Shown here: positions 25,329 to 33,671 of the stretch, piece by piece
How positions within the stretch are numbered: position 1 is the first letter of the stretch
How the letters are laid out: each line of letters starts with the position of its first letter
Source: Synechococcus sp. WH 8016
Lineage (GTDB): Bacteria; Cyanobacteriota; Cyanobacteriia; PCC-6307; Cyanobiaceae
DNA: 64,000 bases
Assembly (NCBI RefSeq): GCF_000230675.1
Contig: NZ_AGIK01000001.1
Location: 1,116,001 to 1,180,000, forward strand
Direction of reading: 5' to 3'
Translations under genes and position numbers: made by a program
Notes under the pieces: generated by a model
The model's input: only the letters and a program-made list of their open reading frames with translations
Databases searched by the model: none
Told to the model about the DNA's origin: nothing

Positions 25329-26828
25329 TTACGCCCTGTCAGGGTTCGTTACCAGTCGCAATGAAGCTGGACGCGCCCGGCCGCTACTCGCCCATTGCTT
25401 CAGGCCTTCCAATTGTTCTTTGGCGGTACGCGACAGAGGAACCAATTGAGCCGCAGCTTGAATCAAATCGGACTCCGCCAATTCACGGCCCTCAGCAAAG
25501 GCCAGGTGCATGGCTTCAATCACCGTTTGCTCGAGCTCTGCTCCGGAGTACCCCTCCGTCCGGTCGACGACGGTTTCAACGGGAAGGCGCAGCCCTGGCC
25601 GTCTGCGACCGATGTGCAATTCCATGATGCTCTGACGTTCAGAGCGAGCGGGCATATCGAGGAGAAAAATCTCATCGAAGCGGCCCTTTCTGAGCAGTTC
25701 AGCGGGCAGCCGATCCACTCCATTGGCGGTGGCCACCACAAACACTGGAGATGTTTTCTCCGCCATCCAGGTCAGAACGGTGGCCAAGACCCGCTGACTG
25801 GTTCCGCCATCGCTGCGGCCGTCACTGCCAAATCCTTTGTCGATTTCATCAATCCAAAGCACACAGGGAGCCATCGCTTCAGCCCTTTGAATCATTTCGC
25901 GCGTGCGTGCTTCGCTCGCGCCAACGAGTCCGGCAAAAAGCCGACCCACATCCAAACGCAGGAGGGGCATGGACCAGCTGTGGGCGATCACTCGCGCCGT
26001 AAGCGACTTACCCGTTCCCTGCGGCCCTACCAAGAGCACACCCCGAGGGAGGGGCAAGCCAAAGCGCCTGGCCTCATCACTGAAGGCACGGTGGCGCTGC
26101 TCGAGCCACTGCTTGAGAGCTTCCAGCCCACCAATATCGGCGGGGGTGGCGTCGGTAGGACAGAACTCCAGCACTTCGCTACGCGCCAGGGCGAGACGCT
26201 TCTCCTCCAGCACATCAGCAAGGTCCTGGCGGCCGAGCTCGCCGCGCTGAGCCAACGCCTTCGCCGCCACGTGACGCACCCGTGATTCACTCAATCCACA
26301 GCAGGCATGGGTGAGCTCCTCAAGCACCTCGCTATTGAGGGGCGATCCTGTTGCCTTCGAAATATTGCCAAGCAGGGTCATCAACTCCTGTTCTTGGGGA
26401 AGGGGCAGGTCGAGCAGGGTGAGGGCTTCTTCTAAATCTGGGGGCGGAGTCCAGCTGCCACAACCGAGCACAAGGGTATGAGGGCGTCCACGCAACAAAC
26501 TCGTGAGATTGCGCAGCATGCGGGCGATCCCCGGGTCATCGCAAAAGCGATGCACATCCTTGAGCAGAAACAGCGTGGGACTGTTGCCATCGAGATCCTG
26601 CAACCACTGCAGAACAACCATCGGCTGACGAGCTCCGAGTCCCTCGCTGCCAAGGACACCTGAAAGGCCACTCACAAAGTCCCATGACGCCAGTCGCCGG
26701 CCTGGCAAGCGTTCGGCCGCTTGACTCAAAAGAGATTCAACGCGCTCCTCCTCGTGGCTGCGAATCCAGATCAGAGGAGTGCCGGCGCGAATGAGCAGAT
26801 CGAGTTCTTGGGCCCACTGTTCAGTCAC
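25329..26828 (-). CDS. Ycf46-like AAA ATPase
   Basis: The 499-residue product (from GTG 26828, which overlaps the yceD stop by 8 bases) has an N-terminal domain of unknown type that carries a degenerate P-loop-like region, and a C-terminal AAA module: Walker A GPQGTGKSLTARVIA, Walker B CVLWIDEIDKGF, then sensor VVATANGVDRLPAELLRKGR (arginine finger region) and a SpoVK/Ycf46-type end. Ycf46 is encoded in red-algal plastids and all cyanobacteria and is linked to carbon acquisition in Synechocystis; the molecular target is not known. Overlap with yceD suggests co-translation. Confidence 0.86.
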   Translation of the reverse strand: MTEQWAQELDLLIRAGTPLIWIRSHEEERVESLLSQAAERLPGRRLASWDFVSGLSGVLGSEGLGARQPMVVLQWLQDLDGNSPTLFLLKDVHRFCDDPGIARMLRNLTSLLRGRPHTLVLGCGSWTPPPDLEEALTLLDLPLPQEQELMTLLGNISKATGSPLNSEVLEELTHACCGLSESRVRHVAAKALAQRGELGRQDLADVLEEKRLALARSEVLEFCPTDATPADIGGLEALKQWLEQRHRAFSDEARRFGLPLPRGVLLVGPQGTGKSLTARVIAHSWSMPLLRLDVGRLFAGLVGASEARTREMIQRAEAMAPCVLWIDEIDKGFGSDGRSDGGTSQRVLATVLTWMAEKTSPVFVVATANGVDRLPAELLRKGRFDEIFLLDMPARSERQSIMELHIGRRRPGLRLPVETVVDRTEGYSGAELEQTVIEAMHLAFAEGRELAESDLIQAAAQLVPLSRTAKEQLEGLKQWASSGRARPASLRLVTNPDRA

Positions 26829-27372
26829 GGGATACCTCCGACTCCTCGCCGACATCAGCGCGCAGGTTCAACAGTGCCTGCCAACGCGGATCGGCCGCGG
26901 CCGACAGCGAAGCAGGGGGCTCTTGGTTGGCCGCTTGAGGCATGCCTGAACAGTCATCACCGCAAAAATTGACGGCTGGAATTTGAAGACTCAATTGCTC
27001 GAACACCCATCGCTCTGGTTCAAAGCTGCCCCTTGGATCAAGACTTTCCACAAGTCCATCCACTGAAGACGCATCGAGGCCCTGCTCAGCCATCGCCTCT
27101 GCAGCTTCAGGATCGCCAAGCCAGATCAGCTCATTCACCTGCGTGGACAACTTGCGGTTGAACTGCTTCAGACAGCGATCGCAGCAAAGGCAAACGATGG
27201 TCTGAGCTGAGCCGGAAACCTCGAGAATATTGACGCGGTGCTCGGCCTGGAGATTGCCGCGAACGGGGGTTAGGGAGGGAAGCTCATCCAGTTGGCCCTC
27301 GAATTCCCAATCACGAACAGACCCAAGAGCTTGCAGCTCGCGAAGGGGAACGGGCTCGAGCCCAGGAATCAT
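26821..27372 (-). CDS. yceD: YceD family (DUF177) protein
   Basis: The 183-residue product has the DUF177 pattern of two metal-site cysteine pairs: [16 protein letters not shown] in the middle and CGDDCSGMP toward the end, with an acidic helical region between. In other bacteria and in chloroplasts YceD-type proteins help 23S rRNA accumulation. Here the gene overlaps yidC by four bases (ATGA) at its 5' end and the AAA gene by eight at its 3' end, so it is the middle of a tightly coupled set. Confidence 0.87.
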   Translation of the reverse strand: MIPGLEPVPLRELQALGSVRDWEFEGQLDELPSLTPVRGNLQAEHRVNILEVSGSAQTIVCLCCDRCLKQFNRKLSTQVNELIWLGDPEAAEAMAEQGLDASSVDGLVESLDPRGSFEPERWVFEQLSLQIPAVNFCGDDCSGMPQAANQEPPASLSAAADPRWQALLNLRADVGEESEVSRD

Positions 27373-28517
27373 TTGTTTCCGCCTTTGGGCTCGAAGGGCA
27401 TCCGACCAGAGCTGGATCCACCACCCGCAGAGGCCGCTGCAGGCTGGGAATTCTTCAGCCTTTGATCATCAAGGATCGACTGAAGGTTGTCAGGCAGAGC
27501 CTCACGCGTGAGCAGGAACGTTTGCAGGGCTTGGAAAATATTGGCGATCACCATGTAGAGCAAAACACCAGCAGGGAGTGGGAAGAACAGGAACATCCCC
27601 GTGATCATCACTGGAGTGATCTTGTTAGCCGTGGACTGCTGGGGGTTGGCGGGCATCCCCATGCCAGAGAGAAGCTGTGACGCGAACAGGCTGAGACCGA
27701 AGGCACCAATCAGGATGGCGATGTCCCAATTGATCGCCCCCTCGGTGTAAAAACCAACCTGACCGAGGGCCTTGATGAACAAGAAGCCGCTGCGGGCGGC
27801 CAAACCTGTGATTTTTCCTTCAACCGTTGCATCGCCGGTCGTGAGAGCCGTAATCGTTCCCGTCTCACTCACGCTGACAACGCCCTCTCCCTTGGTGACC
27901 GTCCAATTGGGAAGGAATCTTTGGCCGTTATCAACACCCGAAATCACATCGCGGAAACTCTCTCCACTGCGCGTCTCGAGCTGAATCGTGGCGGAGTCTC
28001 CAGCCCCGATCTTGGTGCCGCCGGGAAGGCTCGCGATGATGGGGACGTGATTCGTTTCCGTAATGAAGATCGAATGGCTGGCGCTGGTGAAAGGCTTGGG
28101 CTCAACAGCGGCAATCTGATCAGCGGGAAGCACCTTGAGATTGAGGGTGTATGGCACATCCGCGAAGGGTGATCCCCGCAACGTCGCAAACAGCGCAAAC
28201 AAAATGGGCATCTGAACGAGCAGTGGCAAGCAGCCCGCCAGAGGACTGCCGAACTCCTTCATCAACTTTCCGAGTTCGGCTTGTTGCTTTTGGGGATCGC
28301 TTGCGTAGCGGGCCTTGATCTCAGCCTGACGCTTCTGCATCACAGGCTGGGCGATGCGCATGCGCCGGGCGCTACGAATCGAGCCTGCGCTGAGAGGAAA
28401 CAAAGCCAGGCGAATCACCACCGTGAGGGCCACGATCGCCAAGCCATAGCTTGGAACCAATCCGTAGAAAAAATCCAGGATTGGCAGCAACAGATTGTCG
28501 GAGATGTACCCGATCAC
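27369..28517 (-). CDS. yidC: Membrane protein insertase YidC/Oxa1
   Basis: This protein inserts and folds membrane proteins in plasma and thylakoid membranes. The 382-residue product begins [20 protein letters not shown] and shows the conserved first helix [20 protein letters not shown], the cytoplasmic loop [20 protein letters not shown], and later [21 protein letters not shown] long periplasmic insert follows (about residues 120-250), then helices ending [19 protein letters not shown]. As usual for the gene, it follows rpmH, rnpA and the PH-domain gene. Confidence 0.95.
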   Translation of the reverse strand: MIGYISDNLLLPILDFFYGLVPSYGLAIVALTVVIRLALFPLSAGSIRSARRMRIAQPVMQKRQAEIKARYASDPQKQQAELGKLMKEFGSPLAGCLPLLVQMPILFALFATLRGSPFADVPYTLNLKVLPADQIAAVEPKPFTSASHSIFITETNHVPIIASLPGGTKIGAGDSATIQLETRSGESFRDVISGVDNGQRFLPNWTVTKGEGVVSVSETGTITALTTGDATVEGKITGLAARSGFLFIKALGQVGFYTEGAINWDIAILIGAFGLSLFASQLLSGMGMPANPQQSTANKITPVMITGMFLFFPLPAGVLLYMVIANIFQALQTFLLTREALPDNLQSILDDQRLKNSQPAAASAGGGSSSGRMPFEPKGGNK

Positions 28518-28607
28518 AATGGCGTTCCGAGTGATTGATGAATGTTGTTGCCAGTGTGCAACAGCACAAGGGCTTCTGTGGAAATTCGCTTGAGGCGAAC
28601 ACCTAAC

Positions 28608-29024
28608 TCAGGCCGCGAAGCCCTTGTTGTCTTCCTCTTTCGCACTCGCATTTTCACGTCGGGCACGGATGCGCTCTTCGATGAAAGCCTCGAGCTCCCG
28701 GAACCGTGGGACGGAGCGCAGCTCCAGACGTGATCCATCTGTCAAGACAAGAACCATGTCTCCCCAGGCGCCAAAGCCGCGGGACACGCTGCGGACTTCA
28801 CGCACCTGACTGAAGACCACCTGACTGCGATCCCGTCCCATCCAGCCGCCAGTGACCGAAATTCGACGGGTGGTGATGTTGAAACGCAACCAAACCGCGC
28901 GAACAATCGCTCCAACCGCAAAGGGCAGACCGATCAGTGTCAGCCCAAGCAACAGATTAAAAATCAAGTCGCCGCGAGCTGGACCCCCTTCGTAGAAGGT
29001 CTCTTCTTGGATGGACGTTGGCAT
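28608..29024 (-). CDS. PH-domain (bPH/YdbT-like) membrane protein
   Basis: From the inner ATG (MPTSIQEETFYEGGPARGDL) the product is 138 residues; the two helices LIFNLLLGLTLIGLPFAVGA are followed by a PH-like beta-sandwich (RFNITTRRISVTGGWMGRDR, SQVVFSQVREVRSVSRG), then an acidic-basic helix and tail. The DUF304-type bacterial PH domain of unknown ligand. It begins two bases after the rnpA stop, within the rpmH-rnpA-yidC set. Confidence 0.86.
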   Translation of the reverse strand: MPTSIQEETFYEGGPARGDLIFNLLLGLTLIGLPFAVGAIVRAVWLRFNITTRRISVTGGWMGRDRSQVVFSQVREVRSVSRGFGAWGDMVLVLTDGSRLELRSVPRFRELEAFIEERIRARRENASAKEEDNKGFAA

Positions 29025-29026
29025 GG

Positions 29027-29416
29027 CTAATACCCCGCTTGTTGGAGCAATCTGTCGCATTCTTCCAGGACAGGGGCATCTTTGGCCTCTGCGCCGGGTT
29101 TAAGACTGATCAAAACCCAGGTGTTGGCGTGCTTAAACGACTGCTCAAAATGTTCACGCAAGTGGTCATGCAGCAGGCGTCTGAGCCGATTGCGGACGAC
29201 GGCCCGTTTGCTGACCTTGCTACTGACGACCACAGCGCATCGACACACCGCCGTTGCTCCCTTCTCCTCGACAGGGCGACAATTCCTACGTAGAAGTCTC
29301 GGCATCGCTGAGGCTTTACGCAGGGTCATCAACGTGCCGTGGAAGCGCTGACCCCTGCGATGCAGATGATCGAAACAGCGGTGACCGCGCAATCGCATGG
29401 ACGTCGGAAGCACCAT
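29027..29416 (-). CDS. rnpA: Ribonuclease P protein component
   Basis: The small basic subunit of RNase P, which removes 5' leaders from tRNA precursors. The 129-residue product begins MVLPTSMRLRGHRCFDHLHR and contains the family signature SKRAVVRNRLRRLLHDHLRE (residues about 70-90, RNR loop). Long for the family only because of a hydrophilic N-terminal insertion. It lies downstream of rpmH with 51 bases between. Confidence 0.93.
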   Translation of the reverse strand: MVLPTSMRLRGHRCFDHLHRRGQRFHGTLMTLRKASAMPRLLRRNCRPVEEKGATAVCRCAVVVSSKVSKRAVVRNRLRRLLHDHLREHFEQSFKHANTWVLISLKPGAEAKDAPVLEECDRLLQQAGY

Positions 29417-29467
29417 CGAATTCGTTCAAACGTCACCCCTCAAGGGGTTAAGCGTTGCTGATCAAGC

Positions 29468-29605
29468 TCAAGCAGCCAAGCGTGAACGTCCACGCTTGCG
29501 ACGGGTCCGAATCACGCGACGGCCAGTGTGAGAGCGCATGCGAACACGGAAACCGGAAACGCGTTTCCGCTTACGGCTGGTGCCACCAAAAGTTCGTTTG
29601 GTCAT
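29468..29605 (-). CDS. rpmH: 50S ribosomal protein L34
   Basis: ATG 29603-29605 to TGA 29468-29470 encodes a 45-residue, highly basic protein: [20 protein letters not shown], then [20 protein letters not shown] plus RLAA. The sequence is unmistakable L34. It is shorter than the usual 60-codon cut-off but is certain. It is the first gene of the rpmH-rnpA-PH-yidC-yceD-AAA set on the minus strand. Confidence 0.98.
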   Translation of the reverse strand: MTKRTFGGTSRKRKRVSGFRVRMRSHTGRRVIRTRRKRGRSRLAA

Positions 29606-29659
29606 GGATTCACTCTGGCGCCCAGCCCTTCATCAGTAGAAGAGCTTATCAGCCAATGC

Positions 29660-30280
29660 TTAGTCGATACTGAAGTTCCAGCTCCCCAAATAGCCGGCCA
29701 CGGGGACATCCCCAGGCGCCTGGGCCAGAGCATTGAGCTGAAACATTCCAGCTTTATTGGGATTAAAGATCGTCATGGACACGGCGTAGGTGTCTTCGGT
29801 TGGGATGGGAGTTTCGGGGAAAACCTCAATGGCAGTTTGGTTCTCACTGACCTCGAAAACGGCTGGAATGGTCTCTTCGCAACGGCTTCTGCTGAGCATG
29901 CCGCCCTTCTTCATCTTGCAGAGCTTCAACTTGTTGGGGCGGATCTTTGCGTTGAAGTAATCAGGAATCGTGATGGTGAGCTTCAGGATCGCGGTTTTGC
30001 GATCTTTCGGCCGAAGCATCAGGTAGTAATCCGAGCGCTCGCGCGTGCGGGTGCTGGTTTGGACGTAGTACAACTTGCGATAGTTGTTATCGCTTTCCCA
30101 GCGAAACTCCATCAAAGAAGGAGTGTTCTGAGCTTGAACAGCAACGGGTTGGAGCATCTCGACCACAGAAGCGGAAGCAACAACTCCGCAACCGATCACC
30201 CCCGCAATCACAGCGAGGCGGCGGGTCTGGGTCGTGGGCAGAAAGTCCATTCGTTCACCTGGTGAAAACAACCACCGCAA
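29660..30280 (-). CDS. DUF2808 family exported protein
   Basis: The 206-residue product has a signal-like segment after an 18-residue basic leader (RRLAVIAGVIGCGVVASASV; cleavage near QAQNT). The ATG at codon 11 (MDFLPTTQTRRLAVIAGVIG) is a better start. The mature part has KLYYVQTSTRTRERSDYYLM, a basic-rich core with two cysteines (KLKLCKMKKGG and SRSRCEETIPA) and ENQTAIEVFPETPIPTEDTY, consistent with the cyanobacterial DUF2808 family. The C-terminus (GYLGSWNFSID) resembles that of the 12115 gene's relatives only loosely. Function unknown. Confidence 0.72.
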   Translation of the reverse strand: MRWLFSPGERMDFLPTTQTRRLAVIAGVIGCGVVASASVVEMLQPVAVQAQNTPSLMEFRWESDNNYRKLYYVQTSTRTRERSDYYLMLRPKDRKTAILKLTITIPDYFNAKIRPNKLKLCKMKKGGMLSRSRCEETIPAVFEVSENQTAIEVFPETPIPTEDTYAVSMTIFNPNKAGMFQLNALAQAPGDVPVAGYLGSWNFSID

Positions 30281-30349
30281 TGGTTAGATCCCATGATTGT
30301 CCTAAGGACAGGCAGCGGCAAGGGGTTCGAAGGGCCGGCGCGGCATCTG

Positions 30350-30751
30350 TCAGTTGTGACTGGATCTATCTGGCCTGAGGCGGCTGGCTTCCCCTAGGTA
30401 GGCGTGGCGAAGCTCCTGATCTTCTGGCATCCAGGTGTGGGCCAAAAGACGAATGCACCTGGCCAGGTCCCCCTCAACAGCCATCTGTTGACAGTCAATC
30501 AGTGCCACCCCATCCCAACCTTCACGGCGGCGTGCGATGGCCGCTGGGAAACAGGCATCCAGATCGGTTGTCACCGAAAAGGTGATCGAAACGATGCATT
30601 CCGGCTTCAGAGCGTTGTGTTCGACCAGGGCATCCATCAGCTCAGAGACCGCCTGCTCGATCGCAACAACTGTGTTGGCACTGCAGGTGGTCGCACCTCG
30701 CAGACCGCGCAATGCCAAGCCGCTCCCCAAGGTCATGGCCGAAACAACCAC
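30350..30751 (-). CDS. aroH: Chorismate mutase, AroH type
   Basis: AroH rearranges chorismate to prephenate for phenylalanine and tyrosine synthesis. The 133-residue product shows the AroH pattern: LALRGLRGATTCSANTVVAI near the N-terminus, the active-site arginine/glutamate region (ECIVSITFSVTTDLDACFPA), and RRREGWDGVALIDCQQMAVE, LARCIRLLAHTW. It is trimeric in known cases. An internal ATG at residue 6 is likely the start. It overlaps the end of sppA by 19 bases, so they are co-transcribed. Confidence 0.9.
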   Translation of the reverse strand: MVVSAMTLGSGLALRGLRGATTCSANTVVAIEQAVSELMDALVEHNALKPECIVSITFSVTTDLDACFPAAIARRREGWDGVALIDCQQMAVEGDLARCIRLLAHTWMPEDQELRHAYLGEASRLRPDRSSHN

Positions 30752-31554
30752 AAAGGTTGACCGCTGAGCTCCATTTCAACCGTAACGAGCTCCTGTATGC
30801 GTGCAAGCAAATGGGACCCTGACAACCCTTGCAGCAAGGGCTTGCGGGGTTTTCCAAGGGTCACCACGCGGCAGCGCTCCTCATCCAGATCAGCCAACTG
30901 TGCCGCAAGCACCCTTGCGCGCTCCTCGTCCCCCAATTCATCCACAAGCCCAAGATCTTTGGCCTGCGCACCGCTGAACACCCGACCGTCAGCAAACTCG
31001 CGGACACGGCTTGGATCCAGCTTTCGTCCTTCGGCGACGGCCGCCACAAATTGCTCGTAGCTGCTGTCAATCAAGGCTTGCAGGAGCTCACGTTCTTCTG
31101 CGCCAAGGGCACGATCCGGAGAAAGGATGTCTTTGAAAGCACCGCTCTTCACCGTTTCAAATTTGACACCAACACGATCCAGCAATTTGGACAGGTTGTT
31201 GCCGCGAAGAATCACACCGATGGAACCGGTGATCGTGCCTGGATTGGAGACGATCGTTTCTGCAGCAACACCCACATAAACCCCACCAGAAGCAGAGATA
31301 TTCCCGAAGCTGGCAACAACGTGACAGCCTTTTTCCCGCAGCCTGAGCAAGGCAGCATGAATCTCCTGACTGTCGCCAACAGTCCCTCCAGGACTATCAA
31401 TTCGCAGCAAGAGTGCAGGGAATTCCCGCTCCTGAACCTCCTTCAGGGCTTTAAGAACGCGACGGCGTGTGGAGCCAGTGATCGCCCCCTCAATGGCGAT
31501 CCTCGCCATCGTTCGCCGGGACTTGCGGCGCCAGGGCCAGATCATGACGATCAA
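30733..31554 (-). CDS. sppA: Signal peptide peptidase SppA (protease IV family)
   Basis: This serine protease degrades signal peptides in the membrane. The 273-residue product is the short, single-domain type. It has ALLLRIDSPGGTVGDSQEIH, the nucleophile motif SFGNISASGGVYVGVAAETI and the general-base region ETVKSGAFKDILSPDRALG. The basic N-terminus (WPWRRKSRRTMARIAIEGAI) has no obvious transmembrane helix, so it may be attached at the membrane face. Followed, with overlap, by aroH. Confidence 0.93.
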   Translation of the reverse strand: MIVMIWPWRRKSRRTMARIAIEGAITGSTRRRVLKALKEVQEREFPALLLRIDSPGGTVGDSQEIHAALLRLREKGCHVVASFGNISASGGVYVGVAAETIVSNPGTITGSIGVILRGNNLSKLLDRVGVKFETVKSGAFKDILSPDRALGAEERELLQALIDSSYEQFVAAVAEGRKLDPSRVREFADGRVFSGAQAKDLGLVDELGDEERARVLAAQLADLDEERCRVVTLGKPRKPLLQGLSGSHLLARIQELVTVEMELSGQPLWLFRP

Positions 31555-31599
31555 TCAAACACATTTAGATCTTAAAAAGGAGCCTGTTCGCAGCACCCC

Positions 31600-32562
31600 A
31601 TGGGATCTCTCCGCCGAGGGCTGCTGATGGTCCTTCCGTTCGCCCTCTGGGGAACGGCCATGACAGCCATGGCTCCTCTGGTCAGCACGGGAGGGCCGAT
31701 TCTGGTCTCCTGCTTGAGGCTGCTGCCGGCTGGAATCGTTGTGATCGCCTTTCTTCCGCTCCTCGGGCGTTCCCTAGCGATTGATCCTGGGGATCGGGGT
31801 TGGTTTCTCCTGTTCACCCTGGTTGATGCCCTGCTCTTTCAGATCTGTCTTGCCCGCGGACTCGAAGGCACGGGCGCTGGCCTCGGTTCCGTGCTGATTG
31901 ATTCTCAGCCCTTGATGGTTGCCCTGCTTGCCCGCTGGCTTTTTGCCGAAACGATCAATCCCATCGGTTGGATGGGCTTGGTTCTCGGCCTGATGGGAAT
32001 TGTCTGTCTAGGGGTCCCCCAACCGCTACTGCAGCACTGGTGGCTCTTGGGTGAGGGGGTGTCCTTTCAATCCGGTTGGCAGGCTGGAACTGGTTGGATG
32101 TTGGCGGCTGCCATTGCGATGGCTGTCGGCACCGTTCTGAGTCGATTCGCCTGCCGAAACAGTGATCCTGTAGCCGTTACGGGATGGCACATGCTGCTGG
32201 GGGGACTCCCCTTGCTGGTTTGGCATGGCCTCGACGGAGCGTTCCCCTTAATTCCTCCTTGGTCCGCGTTGGCTTGGACGCAGATGGCCTATGCATCGCT
32301 GATGGGGAGTGCCGTGGCCTACGCACTATTTTTCTGGTTCGCCAATCGTGAGGACCTCACAGGGTTCACCACATTGGGATTTCTTACACCCGTGTTTGCG
32401 CTGGCGTCTGGGGGCCTGCTGTTGCAAGAACGACTCAACACCCTGCAATGGTTAGCGGTGGTTTTGGTCCTGATTTCAGTCGTGCTGGTGAGCCAACGCA
32501 AACGACTCTGGGAGCCGGTTGCTCTCGTGAATAACCCCCAGCAAAGCGATCTCGGCGCATGA
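31600..32562 (+). CDS. EamA/DMT-family transporter
   Basis: The 320-residue product has ten predicted transmembrane segments in two EamA repeats: GLLMVLPFALWGTAMTAMAP and LIDSQPLMVALLARWLFAET in the first, and ATVLSRFACRNSDP and FLTPVFALASGGLLLQERLN in the second. The family exports metabolites such as amino acids or nucleotide sugars; the substrate cannot be told from sequence. Its TGA shares bases with the ATG of the next glycosyltransferase gene (ATGA overlap), so the genes are coupled. Confidence 0.88.
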   Translation: MGSLRRGLLMVLPFALWGTAMTAMAPLVSTGGPILVSCLRLLPAGIVVIAFLPLLGRSLAIDPGDRGWFLLFTLVDALLFQICLARGLEGTGAGLGSVLIDSQPLMVALLARWLFAETINPIGWMGLVLGLMGIVCLGVPQPLLQHWWLLGEGVSFQSGWQAGTGWMLAAAIAMAVGTVLSRFACRNSDPVAVTGWHMLLGGLPLLVWHGLDGAFPLIPPWSALAWTQMAYASLMGSAVAYALFFWFANREDLTGFTTLGFLTPVFALASGGLLLQERLNTLQWLAVVLVLISVVLVSQRKRLWEPVALVNNPQQSDLGA

Positions 32563-33671
32563 GCACCCCTCCCCTTGATTTAGTTCTTGTCAGCACACCC
32601 ATCGGTCACTTGGGCAGTGGACGCGGCGGCGGTGTGGAACTGACGCTCACCTCGTTGCTGCGCGGTCTTGCCGCAAGGGGGCATCGGATCACCCTGGTCG
32701 CCCCGGAGGGGTCGGTTGCACCTGACGACTGCCCTGGACTCCTCCTGCACACCGCAGGGGGCAACGACCAACCCAGCTGGCAACATGCCCAAAGAGCTGC
32801 TTCCGTTCAAATTCCATGCGATGGCGTGCTTCCCCATCTATGGGACCTGGCGTTGTCCTTAGGCGAAGACGCCGATGCGGTCATCAACTTCAGCTACGAC
32901 TGGTTACCGCTCTGGCTCACTCCCCATGCGAAGTCCTCGTTATTTCATCTCGTGAGCATGGGTTCTGTCTCGCGGGCGATGGATGAGGTCATCTCGCAAC
33001 TCGCCCGCTGGGACCAGAGGCGAATGTCCTTCCATACCCAGCGGCAGGCGAGTGATTTTTCCCTGACCAGTCCACCCTCCATCGTGGGCAATGGCTTTGA
33101 CCTCACCCGTTACCAGTTGCAGTTGAACCTCCATGGCCCACTGGGTTGGGCCGGTCGCATCGCACCTGAAAAAGGTCTCGAAGATGCCGCAGCTGTTGCC
33201 GCAGCTCTTGGAGAAACGCTTCTGGTGTGGGGCTTGGTCGAAGATGCTGGCTATGCGCAATCGGTCGAAGCAGCCGTGCCTCCCGGAACCCTTGATTGGC
33301 GTGGTTTTCAGCCAACACACCGCCTTCAGCAGGAGCTTGGATGCTGCCGCGCTCTCCTGAATACGCCCAAGTGGAATGAGGCCTACGGCAACGTGGTGGT
33401 TGAGGCCATGGCCTGCGGAGTCCCTGTTGTGGCCTATGACCGCGGCGGTCCTGGCGAGCTGATTCAAGACGGCGTCACGGGATGGTTGGTGCCACCGGAT
33501 GATCTCGAGGCCCTCACAATGGCCAGCCGCAAGGTCGATCAAATCGATCGACAAGCCTGTCGCCGTTGGGTGGAGCAAAACGCCAGCCACACAGTGTTTG
33601 CGCAACGCGTAGAGGCTTGGATCAGGCAGGGCCTCTCTGCAGGAAATGGCACGCTCGCCCCATGTCGATAA
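32559..33671 (+). CDS. Glycosyltransferase, GT4 family
   Basis: This 370-residue GT-B enzyme has an N-terminal Rossmann half beginning LDLVLVSTPIGHLGSGRGGG and a C-terminal half with GPLGWAGRIAPEKGLEDAAA and MEACGVPVVAYDRGGPGELI (donor-binding region, EX7E type). It presumably adds a sugar to a cell-surface glycan or glycolipid. It overlaps the EamA gene upstream and the GT39 gene downstream by a few bases, which points to one pathway. Donor and acceptor are unknown. Confidence 0.87.
   Translation: MSTPPLDLVLVSTPIGHLGSGRGGGVELTLTSLLRGLAARGHRITLVAPEGSVAPDDCPGLLLHTAGGNDQPSWQHAQRAASVQIPCDGVLPHLWDLALSLGEDADAVINFSYDWLPLWLTPHAKSSLFHLVSMGSVSRAMDEVISQLARWDQRRMSFHTQRQASDFSLTSPPSIVGNGFDLTRYQLQLNLHGPLGWAGRIAPEKGLEDAAAVAAALGETLLVWGLVEDAGYAQSVEAAVPPGTLDWRGFQPTHRLQQELGCCRALLNTPKWNEAYGNVVVEAMACGVPVVAYDRGGPGELIQDGVTGWLVPPDDLEALTMASRKVDQIDRQACRRWVEQNASHTVFAQRVEAWIRQGLSAGNGTLAPCR

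Noticed and set aside
25395-26285. 296-codon plus-strand frame
   Set aside because: Antisense to the AAA ATPase, which has all Walker and sensor motifs.
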